A program made the translations under genes and the position numbers. DNA of 64,000 nt from Psychrobacter arcticus 273-4 (GTDB taxonomy: Bacteria; Pseudomonadota; Gammaproteobacteria; Pseudomonadales; Moraxellaceae), in NCBI RefSeq assembly GCF_000012305.1, contig NC_007204.1, positions 496,001-560,000 of the forward strand, given 5' to 3'. Positions 30,066 to 39,093 of this stretch are shown here, one piece after another. Below the pieces are notes generated by a model that was not told the DNA's origin, did not search any database, and saw only the letters and a program-made list of their open reading frames with translations. The first letter of the stretch is position 1; the number at the start of each line of letters is the position of its first letter.

Positions 30066-31150
30066 TTCGGCTGGTTTATCTTAAGTAACATTGATTCTAA
30101 GGTTAATCCAGGCCCAAAAGCGCAACTAAAAATAGTTTCTTGATGATTCTCACTCGTCAAGTGGGTCATCAATTCTTTCAAAACAAACAAAATGGTGGCT
30201 GATGACATATTTCCATACTCACGCATCACATGATAAGCATGCTTGTTTTTGTCTTTTGTAATATTCAACGCTGTTTCACAGGCTTGCAGTATTTTCATAC
30301 CGCCTGGATGAATTGCATAGTGATTAACATCGGTGATCGCTTCCTGTTTCAATAGTTTCTCCATAAACTCCGCAATCCCTGACTCAATCACTTCTGGAAT
30401 ATAGGATTTCAAAACAATATCAAACCCTGAATCTACTATATGCCATGCCATATCTTCGCTGGTCTGTGGTAATAAATCACAATTGAAGGCCTCGATCGAT
30501 AGGCTCTTCCGATTCTCAGCCATAGGCTGAATCAGTGCCGCTGCTGCACCATCTGCAAAAATCGCATTTGAAAGTAGATGATCCAAATCATCATCATTTT
30601 GAAAATGCAGACTGCAAAGTTCAACACTCACAACTAAAACAACAGCCTCTTTATTCGCGCGACAGGCATCATCTGCCACCTTCAATGCGTTGAAGGCACC
30701 GTAACATCCCATAAAATTAATTGCCGTGCGTTTGGCATCGGTGCGCAATTTTAATTGCTGCACAATTTCAATATCTAAGCCGGGCGCATACATGCCTGTA
30801 CAACTGACTGTAATAACATGTGTAATATCGGCGAATGTGGCATCGGACTGTTCCATACATTGCTTGATAGCAGAAACGGCTAACGGCAGCGCATGCTCTT
30901 TATAAAGTGCCATCCGGCCTGCTGTGGTTAAATCAGGTGATGATATGTCACTTTTGGAATTTGAGAGATGCCCCATATCGCTGATGACACTATGCCGCGA
31001 TTCAATACCCGTCGCTTTAGAAATAAATCTAAGCAGTCTTTTTTTTGCGGGAATCAATTGCAACCGTTCTGAAATGATCGCTGCGGCTTCACTTTGCTTG
31101 AATTTATGCTGCGGGACTGCGGTTCCAATGGCGGTAATACTGCTTTTCAT
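30062..31150 (-). CDS. Type III polyketide synthase (chalcone/stilbene synthase family)
   Basis: A 362-residue homodimer-type synthase that extends an acyl-CoA starter with malonyl units. The catalytic triad is visible: Cys in NFMGCYGAFNALK, His in YAIHPGGMKILQ and Asn in EYGNMSSATILF. CFGPGL-type closing motif: FSCAFGPGLTLESM. Length is normal for a bacterial enzyme. It is convergent with the flavoprotein gene and in the opposite direction to the methyltransferase, so a separate promoter lies near 31160-31270. By analogy with SrsA, which works with a methyltransferase and a flavoprotein, an alkylresorcinol, alkylpyrone or quinone product is plausible but unproven. Confidence 0.92.
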   Translation of the reverse strand: MKSSITAIGTAVPQHKFKQSEAAAIISERLQLIPAKKRLLRFISKATGIESRHSVISDMGHLSNSKSDISSPDLTTAGRMALYKEHALPLAVSAIKQCMEQSDATFADITHVITVSCTGMYAPGLDIEIVQQLKLRTDAKRTAINFMGCYGAFNALKVADDACRANKEAVVLVVSVELCSLHFQNDDDLDHLLSNAIFADGAAAALIQPMAENRKSLSIEAFNCDLLPQTSEDMAWHIVDSGFDIVLKSYIPEVIESGIAEFMEKLLKQEAITDVNHYAIHPGGMKILQACETALNITKDKNKHAYHVMREYGNMSSATILFVLKELMTHLTSENHQETIFSCAFGPGLTLESMLLKINQPN

Positions 31151-31277
31151 CCTGAAATCCTGCTTTATAAAAACTGAATAACAATATTACATGCTTTATT
31201 GCCACCAACCCTATTAAAATACAAATACGGTACCTTTACCATGAAAATAGCGGGACAAAAAATAGCCGGACACTCAC

Positions 31278-31538
31278 CTAATTGACTAAATTCCCGAGCA
31301 TTTGCTGAGTTTTATGATATAAAACCTTCAGCAGTATCAGAAAATATGCTTCAATAAACATAGCTGCATGATTTTGACTAGCCATATCCCAGCAGTGCTC
31401 ACGACTTGCCGTGGCATCCATTGCAAATATTAATCTACCCTTGTCTACACCAGTGACCAGCGGAGTATTTTTGACTTTGCCAATAAATGCTTGGATATCT
31501 TGGGCGCTCGACTTTTTATCTGGACGCTTTGAGGTCAT
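31278..31538 (-). pseudogene. N-terminal fragment of a VWA-like protein
   Basis: An 86-codon frame. Its first 60 residues contain RLIFAMDATASREHCWDMAS, which resembles the metal-adhesion region (DATASR) of a bacterial VWA-like family. After about residue 63 the sequence turns hydrophobic and unrelated, and the frame ends soon after. The IS5-type remnant begins 22 bp upstream of the start, so the gene may have lost its promoter too. Probably non-functional. Confidence 0.5.
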
Positions 31539-31610
31539 GTAATTCCCCTGTTTTTACTAGGGTCTGTTGAACATTCATAATTTCAACCAGAGATAAGCAC
31601 AAGCCAAAGC

Positions 31611-31680
31611 CACAGCAAGCAAGAAAAATTTGCACCAGTAATACGTGTTGTATCGATATTACTTTTCACCGACTATAGTT
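31611..31680. repeat. Half of a dispersed subtype-1 repeat inside the IS5-type remnant
   Basis: Matches one half of copy C (AGCAAGCAAGAAAAATTTGC, then CACCAGTAATACGTGTTGTA) and ends at ACTATAG. It replaces about 55 bp of IS sequence still present in copy 1, so it was brought in by insertion plus deletion or by recombination. Confidence 0.75.
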
Positions 31681-32094
31681 TTTTAACTTAGCGAAAGCAT
31701 TTTCTACTAAGTGGCGAGTTTTGTACAAGTGCCAGTCCATATGGTTGTTGGTGGACTTAGTGTTCTGTTTTCGAGGGATGTTATTGAAGCAACCCGCTTG
31801 TTTGATATGCGCTCGTAAAGCCTCAGAATCATAGCCCTCACAGTCGGAATCTTTGATTAACAAGCCAAACAGCGCAATCAGCTTATTACTGCGAAACCAA
31901 CACTGGTAAGCTTTATAAACGGTGTTGGGCTTACCAAAGTAAGCCGGTAGATCGCGCCAAGGACAGCCAACACGCATACGATACAGCACACCTTCAACTG
32001 TACATCGAAGATTTCCTTTGTCATAAATATTAAGTTCCAGTAATATGGGTCTTAGTCTTGTCCAGTGTTCATCTTTGAGCATGGTGCGAGGCAT
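31666..32094 (-). pseudogene. IS5-family transposase, truncated
   Basis: 142 codons starting MPRTMLKDEHWTRLRPILLE and running through the N-terminal DUF4096-type domain (RMRVGCPWRDLPAYFG) and the second-Asp region, KDSDCEGYDSEALRAHI. A deletion joins this to NTKSTNNHMDWHLYKTRHLVENAFAKLKNY, after which the frame enters the dispersed-repeat fragment and stops. Catalytic residues are incomplete, so the product is inactive. Confidence 0.8.
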
Positions 32095-32254
32095 AGCAAA
32101 CGAAGTCTTTTTTGTGTGAGAACTTAAAGATTACTCGTTTGCTATTTTTTTGTCAGCAATTTATTCCCAATGTTCAACACGCCCTAATACACTACAAAAA
32201 CAGTTTATGACATTTTAATCTCTCTTATTGATATAAAAATTAAACGGACTTAAC

Positions 32255-35200
32255 ATGGCCAACGCGCACAACGTCACTTATGAATCTGTCTTTCAAGCCG
32301 ATATCGTCAGCCAGATGCAAGCGCAAGGCTGGCAGTTGGGTCATGCCAGTGGCTATCAGGCAGAGACTGCGCTATATGAGCAAGACGTGCTGGACTTTGT
32401 ACAGAGCACCCAGCCGCAGGAATGGGAAAAGTTTTGCCGCACCTTTCCTATCGACTCTGAGCGTCATTTTATCACCGCATTAGTCAAGCAGCTTAATAAA
32501 GCGGATGAGCACTCAACCGATAGAGCCTCGCGCACTTATGGCACCTTGGGTGTATTACGTCATGGCCTTAAGATTCGTAACGCGCGTTTCTCATTATGCC
32601 AGTTTAAGCCTGAGCACAGCCTTAACCCTGAGACCATGACACGCTATGAGGCCAATATTTGCCGTGTTGTCTCTGAGGTGATCTATAGCCCTCATGTCAG
32701 TCTTAAAGATAGCCCAAAAGACAAAACAGACGGTAAGGTCGCTAAGCGTAACCGTATCGACATCGTACTATTCGTGAATGGCTTGCCTGTCACAACGATG
32801 GAGCTAAAGTCTGAGTTTAAACAAGCGGTACAAAATGCTATTACTCAATATAAGAAAACACGCCTGCCTAAAGACCCTGATACTAAGAAACCTGAGCCGC
32901 TACTAACGTTTAAGCGCGGCGCATTGGTGCACTTTGCTGTCAGTCAGTATGAAGTCTATATGACAACGAAGCTGGCAGGGGATAGCACCTATTTCTTACC
33001 GTTTAATAAAGGCACAGAGCATGGCGGTGCGGGTAATGATACGCCTAGTGATAGCAGCCGCTATGCCACCGATTATCTATGGAATGAAGTACTTACGCCA
33101 GAGAACTTACTCTCGATCCTTGGGCATTTTATGCACTTGCAGATCGACGAGGAAGAAGACGCAATCGGTCGCAAGTCCAAAAAAGAGATATTGATGTTCC
33201 CGCGTTATCATCAGTGGGATGTGGTGACCAAATTGGTTAATGCTGCCGTGACTGAGGGTGCTGGTCAAAAGTATCTGATTCAGCATAGTGCTGGTTCAGG
33301 TAAGTCTAACTCTATTGCATGGACAGCGCATCAGCTCTCAACCTTGTATAACGATCAAGGCGATAAACAGTTTCACTCTGTCATTGTCATCACCGATCGC
33401 ACGATACTTGATGACCAGCTACAAGAAACCATCTATCAGTTTGAACATGCTGATGGTGTGGTCGGCAAGATCAATAGAAAAGAAGGTGACGGCTCAAAAT
33501 CTGAAAAACTTGCCGAAGCATTAGTGAACTCGCAGCCGATCATCATTGTCACTATTCAAACCTTTCCGTTTGTGCTTAAGGCGATTGAAGATTCAAGTGT
33601 GCTCAAGTCGCGCCGCTATGCCATCATCGCTGATGAAGCACATTCATCACAGACAGGCTCTACGGCTCGCCAGCTTAAAGAAGTGTTGGTCTCAGGTGAT
33701 ATAGAGAGTAATACAGACGATGACAAGCCGCTATCTAGCGAAGATAGCCTTGATTTCATACTGGATGCCACGCTTGCCGCGCGCCGTAGTAGTCCTAACC
33801 TAAGCTACTATGCCTTTACCGCCACGCCTAAGCCAAAAACCATTGAGCTATTTGGGCGTCTGCCTAATCCTGACTTGCCAGCATCGAAAGATAACTTACC
33901 AGCCGCTTATCATGTCTATTCCATGCGCCAAGCCATTGAAGAGGGCTTTATCTTAGATGTGCTAAAAAACTACACCAACTACAAAGTGGTCTATCAGCTT
34001 AAGCAAAAGCTGGCCGCCGCTGATGATGAAGTCGATGCTCGCCGCGCCAAGATTAAGCTCAATAGCTGGGTACGCTTGCATGAACACAATATCGCCCAAA
34101 AAGTAAAAATCATCATTGAGCACTTTAATGACAACATCAAAGGTTTACTTGGCGGACAAGCCAAAGCCATGGTGGTGACGGGTTCACGTAAAGAAGCGGT
34201 ACGCTATAAGATAGCCTTTGATAACTATATCGCTGATTACGGTTACAGAAATATCAATGCTATGGTTGCGTTCTCAGGTGAAGTCACCTTTAACGACAAT
34301 GATCCTGATAGCGGCGCACTTATCGGTGAGAAGTTCACTGAACACAATATGAACATCGGGCTAAAAGGCCGCGATCTACGTAAAGCGTTTGATAGTGATG
34401 ACTATCAGGTGATGTTGGTGGCTAATAAATTCCAGACAGGCTTTGACCAGCCTAAACTATGTGCCATGTATGTTGATAAGAAGCTGACAGGCGTGGATTG
34501 CGTGCAGACACTCTCACGACTGAACCGTACCTATAAGGGCAAAGCAGAGAGTGGCACGTTTGTGCTCGACTTCTTTAATGATCCTGAGGATATTCTTGAA
34601 GCCTTCCAGCCGTACTATGAGACCGCACACCTAGCAGATGTATCTGACCCTGATCAGGTGTTTGACCTTTATGAGAAGCTGCGCGTTAGTGGTATCTTCA
34701 CTAAGAACGAAGTCGAGCAGTTTGTTGAAGCGTTCTATAGTAAGAATAAGTCTAATGCCGCCATTAGCAATATCTGCAAGCCAGCGGTCGAGCGTTGGCA
34801 GAAGCAATATCATAAAGCGCGTACAAAAGCACAGCATGCTAAAACGATGCTTGAGCGCACCAAAGCAACGGGCGATGTGGTACTGATGACCAATGCTGAA
34901 AACGACTACAAAGGCTTTAAGACAGATCAAGATGCGCTGGAAATCTTTAAAAAGGACTTGGGTACATTCACCCGTCAATACGAGTTTATGTCGCAAATCG
35001 TTGACTATGATTCTAAAGACTTAGAGAAGCTGAGCCTATACGCGCGTAACCTACAGCCGTTACTGCGTGAAAGCCTAGATAATGAAGAGGATGTTGATCT
35101 AAGTAATATCGTGATGAGCCATTACCGCGTCTCAATTCTCCATCAGCAGGACTTGAAACTACAAGAGGGCAAATCTGAATATCAATTAGATGGTGGCAGC

Positions 35201-35563
35201 GGTGCAGGTACGGCAACCCCTAAAGATATAAAAGAAGCGTTTTTATCGCAGATCATTGAGCGCTTGAATGAGGTGTTTGTAACGGACAATCTCACAGATA
35301 AAGATATGCTTAACTATGCACACACTTTACGTGACAAGCTATCTGAAAATACTATCGTAATGACTCAAATTGCTAGTAACCCAAAGGCGCAAGCACTGCT
35401 AGGTGATTTTCCAAACGCTCTAGATGATGCTGTTATAAGTAGCGGTGCGGCGCATCAAGAACAGATGATACAGTTACTTTCAGATCCCGCAAAAATGACT
35501 GCAATCGGTAGAGTGGTGTATGACATGTTATGTGTGAACAGTGAAAAAGCGAAATACATCTAA
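32255..35563 (+). CDS. hsdR: Type I restriction enzyme endonuclease/translocase subunit HsdR
   Basis: The 1102-residue motor subunit of a type I R-M system. The nuclease motif is near residues 166-184 (RIDIVLF ... TTMELKSE, a D-ExK site). Helicase motif I is SAGSGKSNSIAW near 343 and DEAH near 459 (IIADEAHSSQTGS). Motif III lies in FTATPKPKT and motif VI in FQTGFDQPKL ... QTLSRLNRTYKGK. It appears intact. It is about 5.9 kb from hsdS, an arrangement produced by inserted accessory DNA. Because HsdR depends on HsdM-HsdS for DNA recognition, the disrupted hsdM probably leaves it silent. Confidence 0.95.
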   Translation: MANAHNVTYESVFQADIVSQMQAQGWQLGHASGYQAETALYEQDVLDFVQSTQPQEWEKFCRTFPIDSERHFITALVKQLNKADEHSTDRASRTYGTLGVLRHGLKIRNARFSLCQFKPEHSLNPETMTRYEANICRVVSEVIYSPHVSLKDSPKDKTDGKVAKRNRIDIVLFVNGLPVTTMELKSEFKQAVQNAITQYKKTRLPKDPDTKKPEPLLTFKRGALVHFAVSQYEVYMTTKLAGDSTYFLPFNKGTEHGGAGNDTPSDSSRYATDYLWNEVLTPENLLSILGHFMHLQIDEEEDAIGRKSKKEILMFPRYHQWDVVTKLVNAAVTEGAGQKYLIQHSAGSGKSNSIAWTAHQLSTLYNDQGDKQFHSVIVITDRTILDDQLQETIYQFEHADGVVGKINRKEGDGSKSEKLAEALVNSQPIIIVTIQTFPFVLKAIEDSSVLKSRRYAIIADEAHSSQTGSTARQLKEVLVSGDIESNTDDDKPLSSEDSLDFILDATLAARRSSPNLSYYAFTATPKPKTIELFGRLPNPDLPASKDNLPAAYHVYSMRQAIEEGFILDVLKNYTNYKVVYQLKQKLAAADDEVDARRAKIKLNSWVRLHEHNIAQKVKIIIEHFNDNIKGLLGGQAKAMVVTGSRKEAVRYKIAFDNYIADYGYRNINAMVAFSGEVTFNDNDPDSGALIGEKFTEHNMNIGLKGRDLRKAFDSDDYQVMLVANKFQTGFDQPKLCAMYVDKKLTGVDCVQTLSRLNRTYKGKAESGTFVLDFFNDPEDILEAFQPYYETAHLADVSDPDQVFDLYEKLRVSGIFTKNEVEQFVEAFYSKNKSNAAISNICKPAVERWQKQYHKARTKAQHAKTMLERTKATGDVVLMTNAENDYKGFKTDQDALEIFKKDLGTFTRQYEFMSQIVDYDSKDLEKLSLYARNLQPLLRESLDNEEDVDLSNIVMSHYRVSILHQQDLKLQEGKSEYQLDGGSGAGTATPKDIKEAFLSQIIERLNEVFVTDNLTDKDMLNYAHTLRDKLSENTIVMTQIASNPKAQALLGDFPNALDDAVISSGAAHQEQMIQLLSDPAKMTAIGRVVYDMLCVNSEKAKYI

Positions 35564-35611
35564 AAATTTAATTAATAGGAAATAATGCTAGGAAGGGGGT
35601 AATACGATGAT

Positions 35612-35688
35612 TGGTGCGCTCGGCGGGAATCGAACCCACGACCCTCGGCTTCGGAGACCGATACTCTATCCAACTGAGCTACGAGCGC
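35612..35688 (-). tRNA. tRNA-Arg (anticodon CCG)
   Basis: On the minus strand the 77 bases start GCGCTCGTAGCTCAGTTGGA and end GAGCGCACCA. The acceptor stem pairs GCGCTCG with CGAGCGC, the T-loop is TTCGATT and CCA is encoded. The anticodon loop CTCCGAA, closed by TCGGT/GCCGA, gives anticodon CCG. Confidence 0.96.
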
Positions 35689-35986
35689 AAAAGTGTCTAA
35701 AAATAAAGACCGCTTAGTCTAACAAATAAAAGTCATAAAGCCAATGAATGAAGCCGGCTATTGAGGTTTTTTAAGAAAAAACAGCATAGTTAGCAAACAG
35801 GCATGGCAATCTACCCGTCTTTTCCCTTATAATGTCAGGGAGAATCCATATTTATAATCACCGATTACAAGTGCGCTCGCATGCGGGATGGCTGTTTGCT
35901 ATTGACAACGGTTTGTTGTCAAAGGAGGACAGACAGAATGTCCAAGTCGTGTTGACCCTTGTATACGTAATAAGAGAACGTGACGA

Positions 35987-36658
35987 ATGAGAAAAGTAGT
36001 TATGTTATCGGCAGCTGCCATTCTAGGAATCGCTAGTATCGCTGTGAGCCAAGCTGAAAGTGCTGTAGATACGCCTGTTACTATATCTGCTGTTGCAGAA
36101 GGCAAAGATGTTGTCGAAAATGCCGCTCAAAAGCTGGGTGATGAGCCCCAAGCAGCTGCAGATACAGCGGATGGCACTGTTGATGCAACTGCGCAAGCAG
36201 ACGCGATAGCAACAGATGCACCAGCCGAGGCAACTGCGGCAGCTGCACCAGCTGCTGTCGAAGAGCCAGTTCCAGAAGATACGCCGCAAGTACAAAAACT
36301 GATTGCATTGTATCCAAATTTGATTGCTCGTATTCAGCCTGTTGGCAAAGTATGTTTTGAAGAAGATGAAGTTTGTGACGTGACGGCTCGTTCTGCTGGT
36401 CCAGCAGCGGGTGATGGTCCTCGTGATGGTAAAGCGGTGTATAGCGCGGTATGTCAAACTTGTCATGCGTCAGGACTGCTTGGCTCACCTAAGTTTGGTG
36501 ATGCGGGTGCTTGGGGACCTCGTATAGCAAAAGGTAAAGAGACCTTATATACCCATGCTATCAATGGCTTCAATGCCATGCCCGCCAAAGGCGGCGCGGA
36601 CATTCCTGATGAAGAAGTGCAAAATGCTGTTGATTATATGGTTGCTGAAGCCAGCTAA
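35987..36658 (+). CDS. Periplasmic c5-type cytochrome c
   Basis: A 223-residue exported electron carrier. The signal peptide (MRKVVMLSAAAILGIASIAV) is followed by a long Ala/Glu/Pro-rich low-complexity linker (residues about 25-95). The haem domain carries CQTCH near residues 156-160 and a distal Met in GFNAMPAKGG, as in cytochrome c5 (cycB) families. The linker could act as a tether from the membrane. A TAAGAGAAC site lies before the ATG, and a strong terminator follows about 120 bp downstream. Single-gene unit. Confidence 0.92.
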   Translation: MRKVVMLSAAAILGIASIAVSQAESAVDTPVTISAVAEGKDVVENAAQKLGDEPQAAADTADGTVDATAQADAIATDAPAEATAAAAPAAVEEPVPEDTPQVQKLIALYPNLIARIQPVGKVCFEEDEVCDVTARSAGPAAGDGPRDGKAVYSAVCQTCHASGLLGSPKFGDAGAWGPRIAKGKETLYTHAINGFNAMPAKGGADIPDEEVQNAVDYMVAEAS

Positions 36659-36776
36659 TGATCATTACCCTAGTATTTCAATTAAGTATTAGGGTGATTG
36701 ATCAGCATACTGATATCTCGGTTATTTGACCTCTTACATAAGTCTATTAAGCAAGGTTTAGTAAGTGTCGTATCTA

Positions 36777-36816
36777 AAGCGTCTATCTCAAGTAGTGAGA
36801 TGGACGCTTTTTTTAT
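36777..36816 (+). terminator. Intrinsic terminator after the cytochrome gene
   Basis: AGCGTCTATCTC ... GAGATGGACGCT, a 12-bp stem with one G-T pair, followed by seven T. Confidence 0.88.
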
Positions 36817-36979
36817 CTATGATTGATATGACTAATATCGTACTTATGGCATCCCAACGTTGAAATAGCCTCACATTGGCCTCACATTAATACACGACAG
36901 CAACTACTATAAAAACTAGCATGCTTATAACTCATTTCTCAAAATCTTTTATAGATTAATCATTCATAAAGAGGTATTC

Positions 36980-37927
36980 ATGTCTGAAGTACCAGCACTA
37001 TCGATTCAGAATTTATCCAAAACTTATAGCAACGGATTTTCGGCATTAAATGACGTCAGTCTTACGGTTCCGCAAGGGGGATTTTTTGCGTTATTGGGAC
37101 CAAATGGTGCCGGTAAGTCAACGATGATTGGTATTATCAGCTCGCTCTTTAAGCCAACGACGGGTAGTGTCCATATTTTTGGTACCGACTTGCTGGCTGA
37201 TCCTTCGAAAGCCAAGCAGTTTTTGGGCGTAGTGCCGCAAGAGTTTAACTTTAATCAGTTTGAAAAAGTTGAAGACATTCTTATTACCCAAGCAGGCTAT
37301 TTTGGCATTGCAGCAAAAGAAGCAAAACCGCGCGCAGAAAAACTGCTCAAAGCCTTAGGACTTTGGGACAAACGTGACAGCAAATCTCGTGAGCTCTCAG
37401 GTGGTATGAAGCGTCGACTGATGATTGCGCGTGCACTAATACATAAACCACGTCTATTGATCTTAGATGAGCCGACTGCTGGGGTTGATATTGAGCTGCG
37501 CCGCTCAATGTGGGAGTTCATGCAGCAGATTAATATTGAAGAAAACACCACGATTATTTTAACCACGCATTATCTTGAAGAAGCTGAGCAGCTGTGTAAG
37601 CGTATTGCGATTTTGGATCACGGTGAGATTCGTATCAATACTGAAATGAAAGATTTGCTTGCGCAGCTATCGGTTGAGACCTTTGTCTTTGATGTGGCAA
37701 CTCCGTTAACACATCAAATAGTGCTCACTGGTGTGACGGATGTCGAGCAGCCTGATGATTTGACGATTGAGGTGACATTGACAGAAGGTGAATCGCTGAA
37801 TGGCGTCTTTAATCAGCTGTCTGAACAAGGCATCACGGTGGCCAGTATGCGTAACAAATCCAATCGTTTAGAAGAGCTATTTATGCGTCTGGTGGATAAA
37901 AGCTTACATGAACCTTTAAGCTCGTAG
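36980..37927 (+). CDS. ABC-2 type exporter ATP-binding protein (YadG-like)
   Basis: A 315-residue ATPase. Walker A is GPNGAGKST, the signature is LSGGMKRR, Walker B is LLILDEPTAGVD and the switch His is in TTHYLEEAE. A C-terminal extension of about 80 residues is typical of ABC-2 exporters of the YadG/CcmA group. The partner permease follows 150 bp downstream, so together they form a simple exporter with an unknown substrate. AAAGAGGT precedes the ATG. Confidence 0.93.
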   Translation: MSEVPALSIQNLSKTYSNGFSALNDVSLTVPQGGFFALLGPNGAGKSTMIGIISSLFKPTTGSVHIFGTDLLADPSKAKQFLGVVPQEFNFNQFEKVEDILITQAGYFGIAAKEAKPRAEKLLKALGLWDKRDSKSRELSGGMKRRLMIARALIHKPRLLILDEPTAGVDIELRRSMWEFMQQINIEENTTIILTTHYLEEAEQLCKRIAILDHGEIRINTEMKDLLAQLSVETFVFDVATPLTHQIVLTGVTDVEQPDDLTIEVTLTEGESLNGVFNQLSEQGITVASMRNKSNRLEELFMRLVDKSLHEPLSS

Positions 37928-38079
37928 TTTTTATGCATAATTGACCTTGATAACGAGACTGTATTAATCACAAGACGTCATTTAAAATATATATCAATTA
38001 GAATAATCATATAGGCAAATCTGCTTGCAGTAGAGAGAATTTGACTCTAGTAGGCATATGCAATTAGGAGAGAGATCGC

Positions 38080-38853
38080 ATGAACTTTGCACAACGCTGG
38101 ATTGCATTTCGCACTATTTTGGTCAAAGAGGTGCGCCGGATTATACGTATTTGGCCGCAGACTTTATTACCGCCAGTCATTACCATGAGTCTATATTTTG
38201 TCATTTTTGGTAAGATGATTGGACCACGTGTGGGTGAAATGGGCGGCGTGCCATATATGCAGTTTATCGTGCCTGGTTTGATTATGATGGCGATTATCAC
38301 CAATAGCTATTCGAATGTGGTCTCAAGCTTTTTTAGTGCCAAATTCACCGCCAGTATCGAGGAGCTCTTGGTCTCGCCCGTATCGAAACATGCTATTTTG
38401 ATGGGCTATATCGGCGGTGGTATCTTTCGCGGACTAGCAATTGGTATCATTGTCTCGATCGTAGCACTGTTCTTTACCAATTTGGGTATCGAGCATTTAT
38501 TTGTGACGATATTTACCGTCCTTGGTACCTCTATTTTGTTTTCATTGGGCGGCTTTATTAATGCTGTATTTGCCCGCTCTTTTGATGATATCTCTATCAT
38601 TCCAAGTTTTGTATTAACGCCGCTGACCTATCTAGGTGGGGTGTTTTACTCGATGGAAAATCTATCACCACTTTGGCAAAATATCTCATTATTGAACCCA
38701 ATCGTCTATATGGTCAACTCATTCCGCTACGGGATTTTGGGCTATTCTGATGTCAATGTCTGGTATTCGATGGGCGCTATTTTTGCCTTCTGTGCGATAT
38801 TCTATACCATTGCCTATCGATTATTAAGTGACGGCTCGCGCGTGCGTTTATAA
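38080..38853 (+). CDS. ABC-2 type exporter permease (YadH-like)
   Basis: A 257-residue integral membrane protein with about six hydrophobic segments. The ABC-2 signature VLTPLTYLGGVFYSMENL lies in the second half, and an N-terminal amphipathic region (VKEVRRIIRIWPQTLLPP) is typical. Encoded directly after its ATPase; AGGAGAGAG upstream of the ATG is a strong ribosome-binding site. Its stop is 11 bp before a dispersed repeat. Confidence 0.92.
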   Translation: MNFAQRWIAFRTILVKEVRRIIRIWPQTLLPPVITMSLYFVIFGKMIGPRVGEMGGVPYMQFIVPGLIMMAIITNSYSNVVSSFFSAKFTASIEELLVSPVSKHAILMGYIGGGIFRGLAIGIIVSIVALFFTNLGIEHLFVTIFTVLGTSILFSLGGFINAVFARSFDDISIIPSFVLTPLTYLGGVFYSMENLSPLWQNISLLNPIVYMVNSFRYGILGYSDVNVWYSMGAIFAFCAIFYTIAYRLLSDGSRVRL

Positions 38854-38863
38854 TATTGAGAGA

Positions 38864-39008
38864 TATAGTCGATTCCAAATAAAGTAGATACATCATGTTT
38901 TGACGCGGCACTGCTATAAATTTTTCTGGCGTGCTGTGCCTGCGCAGACAGAGGCTGCAAAAAATTCATTCCAGTCCCGCTGTATCATTTTTATACTGGG
39001 CTTACTAT
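38864..39008. repeat. Dispersed 145-bp MITE-like repeat, subtype 2 (copy B)
   Basis: Begins TATAGTC and ends ...ACTAT. The core (GCTGTGCCTGCGCAGACAGA) is shared with subtype 1, but the outer arms differ. The inverted copy at 42434-42579 differs at only about two positions by eye. It starts 11 bp after the permease stop. Confidence 0.87.
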
Positions 39009-39093
39009 CTTATATCTATATTTTACTCAGCGTAAGCAAGGCATTATCATGCCAATATTTTTTCATTTCAAGTTTTAATATTAGGAAGTACCA

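Larger units (their letters stand above)
31561..32183 (-). mobile_element. Degenerate IS5-family element, copy 2
   Basis: Terminal sequences match copy 1 (GGTCTGTTGAACATT and its inverted partner), flanked by CTAG and CTAA. It is 623 bp long. The central and N-terminal transposase region is present, but the C-terminal catalytic end has been replaced by part of a dispersed repeat (about 31611-31680). With copy 1 it brackets the 28.1-31.6 kb polyketide cluster in direct orientation. Confidence 0.82.
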
